From the NCBI GenBank assembly GCA_013339895.1, contig JABACO010000006.1, positions 5,039,084-5,103,083 of the forward strand: a stretch of 64,000 nt of DNA, given 5' to 3'. A program made the translations under genes and the position numbers. This DNA is from Ephydatia muelleri. Its lineage: Eukaryota; Porifera; Demospongiae; Spongillida; Spongillidae. Shown piece by piece: positions 60,980 to 64,000 of this stretch. The stretch's first letter is position 1. Each line of letters opens with the position of its first letter. The notes beneath the pieces are model-generated. The model was not told the DNA's origin. It worked only from the letters and a program-made list of their open reading frames with translations, and did no database searches.

Positions 60980-61550
60980 ATATATGCTATACCATCTTTG
61001 GCAACTTGCTTTCATGCTGTTGTTTAATTGATTGGGAGATTCGGTCGTTGAGCTTTATGGAAATGCAGCTGAGTAAATTACAAATCCGTGCACTTTCTTG
61101 TCCATTTTGCCTCATGTGCCTACAGACTGCATCACAAAACTGCAAGTACACCAAGTTTGAAATCAAAGTCTATTGACAAAGTTGCCTGTGTGGATCTCAT
61201 AGTCATCCAAATGTTTTGGCTGACACACAAGGTAATATATTATTTACTTTTTGGCGCCGTCCCAATCTCCATATGAATAAACAAGGAACCATCCCAGCTC
61301 TGAGCACTGGGGGATTCAATGCATCACTTTCACAAATAAACGGCAGCTGCAAGAACAGTCAAATATGCTGTTAAACTTATTTTTTACATTGAACAGACCT
61401 ATACAACATAGTACATAAACCCAACACACAGACATATCTATAATGGTTTTTAAGACAATGTCATGGCCATGTTCTGACATGATGGCCTGGCACTTCGGCT
61501 TCTAAAAAGTACAACACTGAAGAAGATGCTGTATCTGCCTTTCACCCTAG
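60980..61550. repeat. Segmental duplicate of the 55.1-58.3 kb region, without insertion
   Basis: Contiguous counterpart of the two blocks at 55,080-55,250 and 58,015-58,260. It serves as a pre-integration reference for the fossil retroelement there. Confidence 0.68.
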
Positions 61551-61678
61551 CAATAGACCCTTCCCTTTAAGAACTCCGGACGTGACATCACTCATTAATG
61601 TATACTTAACCCAATTCGTGAAGTACGTTGATTAGTGATGTCACATCCGGAGTTCTTCTTAAAGGGAAGGGTCTATTG
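61551..61678. mobile_element. 128-bp palindromic MITE
   Basis: CAATAGACCCTTCCCTTTAA at 61,551 pairs with its complement ending at 61,678. The arms are about 42-45 bp with few mismatches around a 41-bp centre. No clear target duplication is visible. Located between two blocks of the receptor D duplicate. Confidence 0.8.
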
Positions 61679-61937
61679 ATGATGACATGGCTTACTTCAT
61701 GGGTGAGTCACTGTTTGTGGCCTGTCGTGCCCAATATGGAGAACAAGTGGGAAAATGGGAAGTAAAAAACCAACGCAACATGCCATACAGTACAACAAAT
61801 GGAATGGAGAGGAGGGTTGTAAAGAAAGTAAAAAAAAAAAAAGCTGTCGCAGGAGAGGGAATGGGGAGGAGGATACATCAAGCTAATAGAGGTGGGGGAT
61901 TGTGATGCAGAACAACAAGAAATCATTGTGAACTCAC

Positions 61938-62057
61938 TAATTCTCTTTCCTCGTCTGCAATTGGCTGTACGTGTGTACAAGAGCACAGCCGCAGCCAGCA
62001 GGATCGCTATGGCAACGACTCCACCAATGACACCCACAACAATGCAGTACAGACCAC
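61938..62057 (-). CDS. Receptor D: transmembrane exon of a partial receptor gene
   Basis: The acceptor ACCCATAG and donor GTGAGT bound a 120-nt phase 1-1 exon. It encodes GLYCIVVGVIGGVVAIAILL and LAAAVLLYT, then RTANCRRGKRI: a membrane helix with a basic stop-transfer. This is the same exon style as receptors A and B. The ectodomain would lie above 62.1 kb, largely beyond the window; tail exons below 61.9 kb were not recognised. A possible 15-nt exon (donor GTAAGT at about 63,308-63,313) encoding VSPGY could be its stalk, with low confidence. Confidence 0.55.
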
Positions 62058-62114
62058 CTATGGGTTAGTAAATCATCACAACCGTGCCCACCCTTTGTAC
62101 TTAGCATCCAGCCA

Positions 62115-62215
62115 GTGTGTGTGGGTGTGTGTATGTGTGTTATGTGTGTGTGTATGTGTGTGTATGTGTGCTATGTGTGTGTTATGTGTGTGTGGTGTGT
62201 GTGTGTGGTGTAGGA
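62115..62215 (+). repeat. (GT)n-type microsatellite
   Basis: Imperfect TGTGTGTG/TATGTGTG run. A similar GT tract ends the duplicate region at about 54,205-54,225. Confidence 0.9.
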
Positions 62216-62339
62216 GCACCGATATCAGTTATTTTGGTTAAATATTCAGTCCATGCATTGTTTTACACTAACATTCTTCAGTGTTAGGAAGAATGCCCAG
62301 CTAAGCAGCACTAATTAGAACCATCTGTGCCCATTCATC

Positions 62340-63270
62340 TCTCTCATGCCTCCTCATCCCCCTCCCTCCTATCCCAGTCCTCCGCTCTACCTCTCTCTCC
62401 TCTCTCCTCCTGCTGCCCTCTCTCCTCCCTCCCTCGCTTCCCTCCCCTCTCTTCCCCTCCTCCCTCTCTTCCCCTCCCCTCCCTCTCTTCCCCGTTCCCC
62501 CCCTCTTCCCTCCCTCCCTCTTTTCCCCCTCCCTCTCTTCCCCTCCCTCCCTCTCTCTCCTCTCTCCCCTCTCTCTCCCTCTCTTCCCCTCCCTCCCTCC
62601 ATCCTTCCCTCCCTCCCTCTCTTCCCCTCCCCCTCCCTCCCTCCCCTCTCCCTCCCCATCCCCCTCCCTCTCTCTCCCCACCCTCCCTCCTGCTTCCCCT
62701 CCCCCTCCCTCCCCTCGCTTTTCCCCTCCCCCTCCCTCCCTCTCTTCCCCTCCCCCTCCCTCTCTTCCCCTCCCTCCCTCCCTCCTCTCTTCCCCTCCTC
62801 CCTCTCTTCCCTCCCTCCCTCTCGGTTCCCTGCCTCCCTCTCTTATCCCTCCCTCCTCTCTTCACCTCTTCCCTCCCTCCCTCTCTTCCCCTCCCTCCCT
62901 CTCTCCGCTCCCTCCCTCTCTTCCCCTCCCTCCCTCTCTTCCCCCCTCCCTCTCTGCCCCCCCTCCCTCCCTCTCTTCCCCTCCCGTCCCTCTCTTCTCC
63001 CTCTCTTCTCCACTCTCCGCTCCCCCTCTCCTCGGCTCGCTACTTTAAGCTCACCCCTCTCTACCCTCCCTGCCCTCTTGCCCGACTCCCACTCCCTCCC
63101 TACTTACGCCCCTCCTTACTTCCCCTCCCTCGCCTCTCTCCCCCCCTCCTCTCTTCCCCTCCTCTCTCCTCCTCCCTCCCTCTCTTCCCCTCCCTCCCTC
63201 CCTCCCTCCCCTCCCTCCCTCCCTCCCTCTCTCCCCCTCCCTCCTCTCTTCCCCTCCCTCCCATCCTTTC
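62340..63270 (+). repeat. Polypyrimidine tract of about 930 bp, (CCCTCCCTCTCTTCC)-like
   Basis: Almost purely C and T on the + strand, built from CCCTCCCT and CTCTTCCCCT words, with rare purines near 63,020-63,115. Long open frames on both strands (up to 349 codons; Pro/Ser/Leu or Gly/Arg/Glu-rich) result from the composition. Mirror-symmetric homopurine tracts of this kind can form triplex DNA. Confidence 0.95.
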
Positions 63271-63524
63271 CTTCAACACGTATTACAGTCCAAAGCGTGC
63301 TGCACTTACTGTAGCCTGGAGACACTTGTGTAGGGAGGAATTTGTCATCACATTCATTGTTGACATTGGCGATTGATTTTTTTAAAACAATCGTTGACAT
63401 CAGGTGTTTGTGTGTGTATGTGCATTGATAGGGGTCCATATGTTATTAAGCATTCACACATAGGTGAATGTGTGTGTGGTGATGTGTGTGCATTCACACC
63501 ACACACACATGCACACACAACACG

Positions 63525-63670
63525 CACAGGTGTACATGTACACACAAACACACAAACATGCACACACACACACACAAACACACACACACAAACATGCACA
63601 CACACACACAAACATGCACACACACACAAACATCCACACACACACACAAACATGCACACACACACACAAA
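63525..63670. repeat. (CA)n-type microsatellite
   Basis: ACACACAA and ATGCACAC variants. Frames across it are artefacts. Confidence 0.93.
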
Positions 63671-64000
63671 AATGCTCCAAACGTGGTCACAATGCCAGCC
63701 ATCTTGAGTCATCACGGTACTTGATGACTCGTATCTCTACAGCTTGCTCCCATCTTTTTTTAAAGATGCCATTTTGTTTTGAACCTGCTTGTGGGTCAAG
63801 CGGACAGCATGGTTTGATTTATGCATATATGGCAATCTGCGTTTTGTTGGTGAAAGTGCTCCCAAAGTCTGCTTCAAAATCAGCTTCATAGAAGCTGTTT
63901 GGGAAGGCAGTTGCACAAGTACTGTAGACCACTAGAAGCTGGATTCTTCATCTCCTTTGACCTCCATTAACCTCCATTGAGACAAGCACAGTACAACTTA

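Noticed and set aside
62327-63376. Open frames of 322-349 codons (Pro/Ser/Leu-rich) on the + strand
   Set aside because: They arise from the C/T-only composition of a simple repeat, with equal-length frames on both strands and no non-repetitive caps.

Overview
The window looks like nuclear DNA of an early-branching animal, most likely a demosponge (inference). It has spliced genes with short GT-AG introns and one extracellular domain per phase-1 exon. It is dense in DNA-transposon relics, R2-like LINE pieces and microsatellites, and the TACATGTA word is frequent. There is no operon structure, CRISPR array or recognised rRNA/tRNA gene.

The centrepiece is a convergent, inverted pair of type I membrane receptors. 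Receptor A (+ strand, 9.7-16.5 kb) and receptor B (- strand, 30.3-24.2 kb) each encode a signal peptide, three Ig-like domains, three fibronectin-III-like domains, a Pro/Thr/Ser stalk and one transmembrane helix. Exons 2-9 have identical lengths in the two genes (363, 288, 297, 318, 291, 294, 33, 114 nt), and the introns are nearly identical too. Homology starts just before exon 2 and stops in a 29-bp minisatellite in the intron after the TM exon. First exons and cytoplasmic tails are unrelated. The B tail has two textbook ITIM motifs (LHYAEL, VTYSTV). The A tail is three tandem phase-1 exons, each with an NxxYGx(I/V) motif. This resembles a paired-receptor arrangement: one ectodomain, two signalling outputs.

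Two further receptor genes lie on the - strand. Receptor C (50.3-47.4 kb) has a signal peptide, three Ig-like domain exons and a duplicated Pro/Ser stalk exon; its TM exon was not found. Receptor D is seen mainly as a TM exon at 61.94-62.06 kb, with its ectodomain presumably beyond the window. A decayed copy of the D TM region lies at 53.8-54.2 kb inside a degenerate tandem duplication.

Layout: 0-5.2 kb, repeats and no recognised gene. 5.26-6.41 kb, a complete hAT-like non-autonomous element with 8-bp target duplications. 7.2-9.7 kb, hAT transposase relics ending next to receptor A's start codon. 9.7-16.5 kb, receptor A. 18.8-21.4 kb, two head-to-head R2-type LINE remnants. 24.1-30.5 kb, receptor B. 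31.6-33.3 kb, a PHD-finger relic and a Merlin transposon. 35.5-37.9 kb, a CACTA-type transposase relic and an internally deleted hAT with perfect 8-bp target duplications. 38-39 kb, a small multi-exon gene. 39.46-39.76 kb, a perfect 132-bp-arm palindrome. 39.9-44.6 kb, two repeat-protein ORFs and a 2.6-kb element with CACAACG ends. 47.4-50.5 kb, receptor C. 51.7-52.8 kb, a transposon relic. 53.8-62.1 kb, the duplicated receptor-D region carrying a fossil tyrosine-recombinase retroelement. 62.3-63.3 kb, a 0.9-kb polypyrimidine tract.

All exon models come from reading splice sites and phases by eye. No alignments or searches were run.
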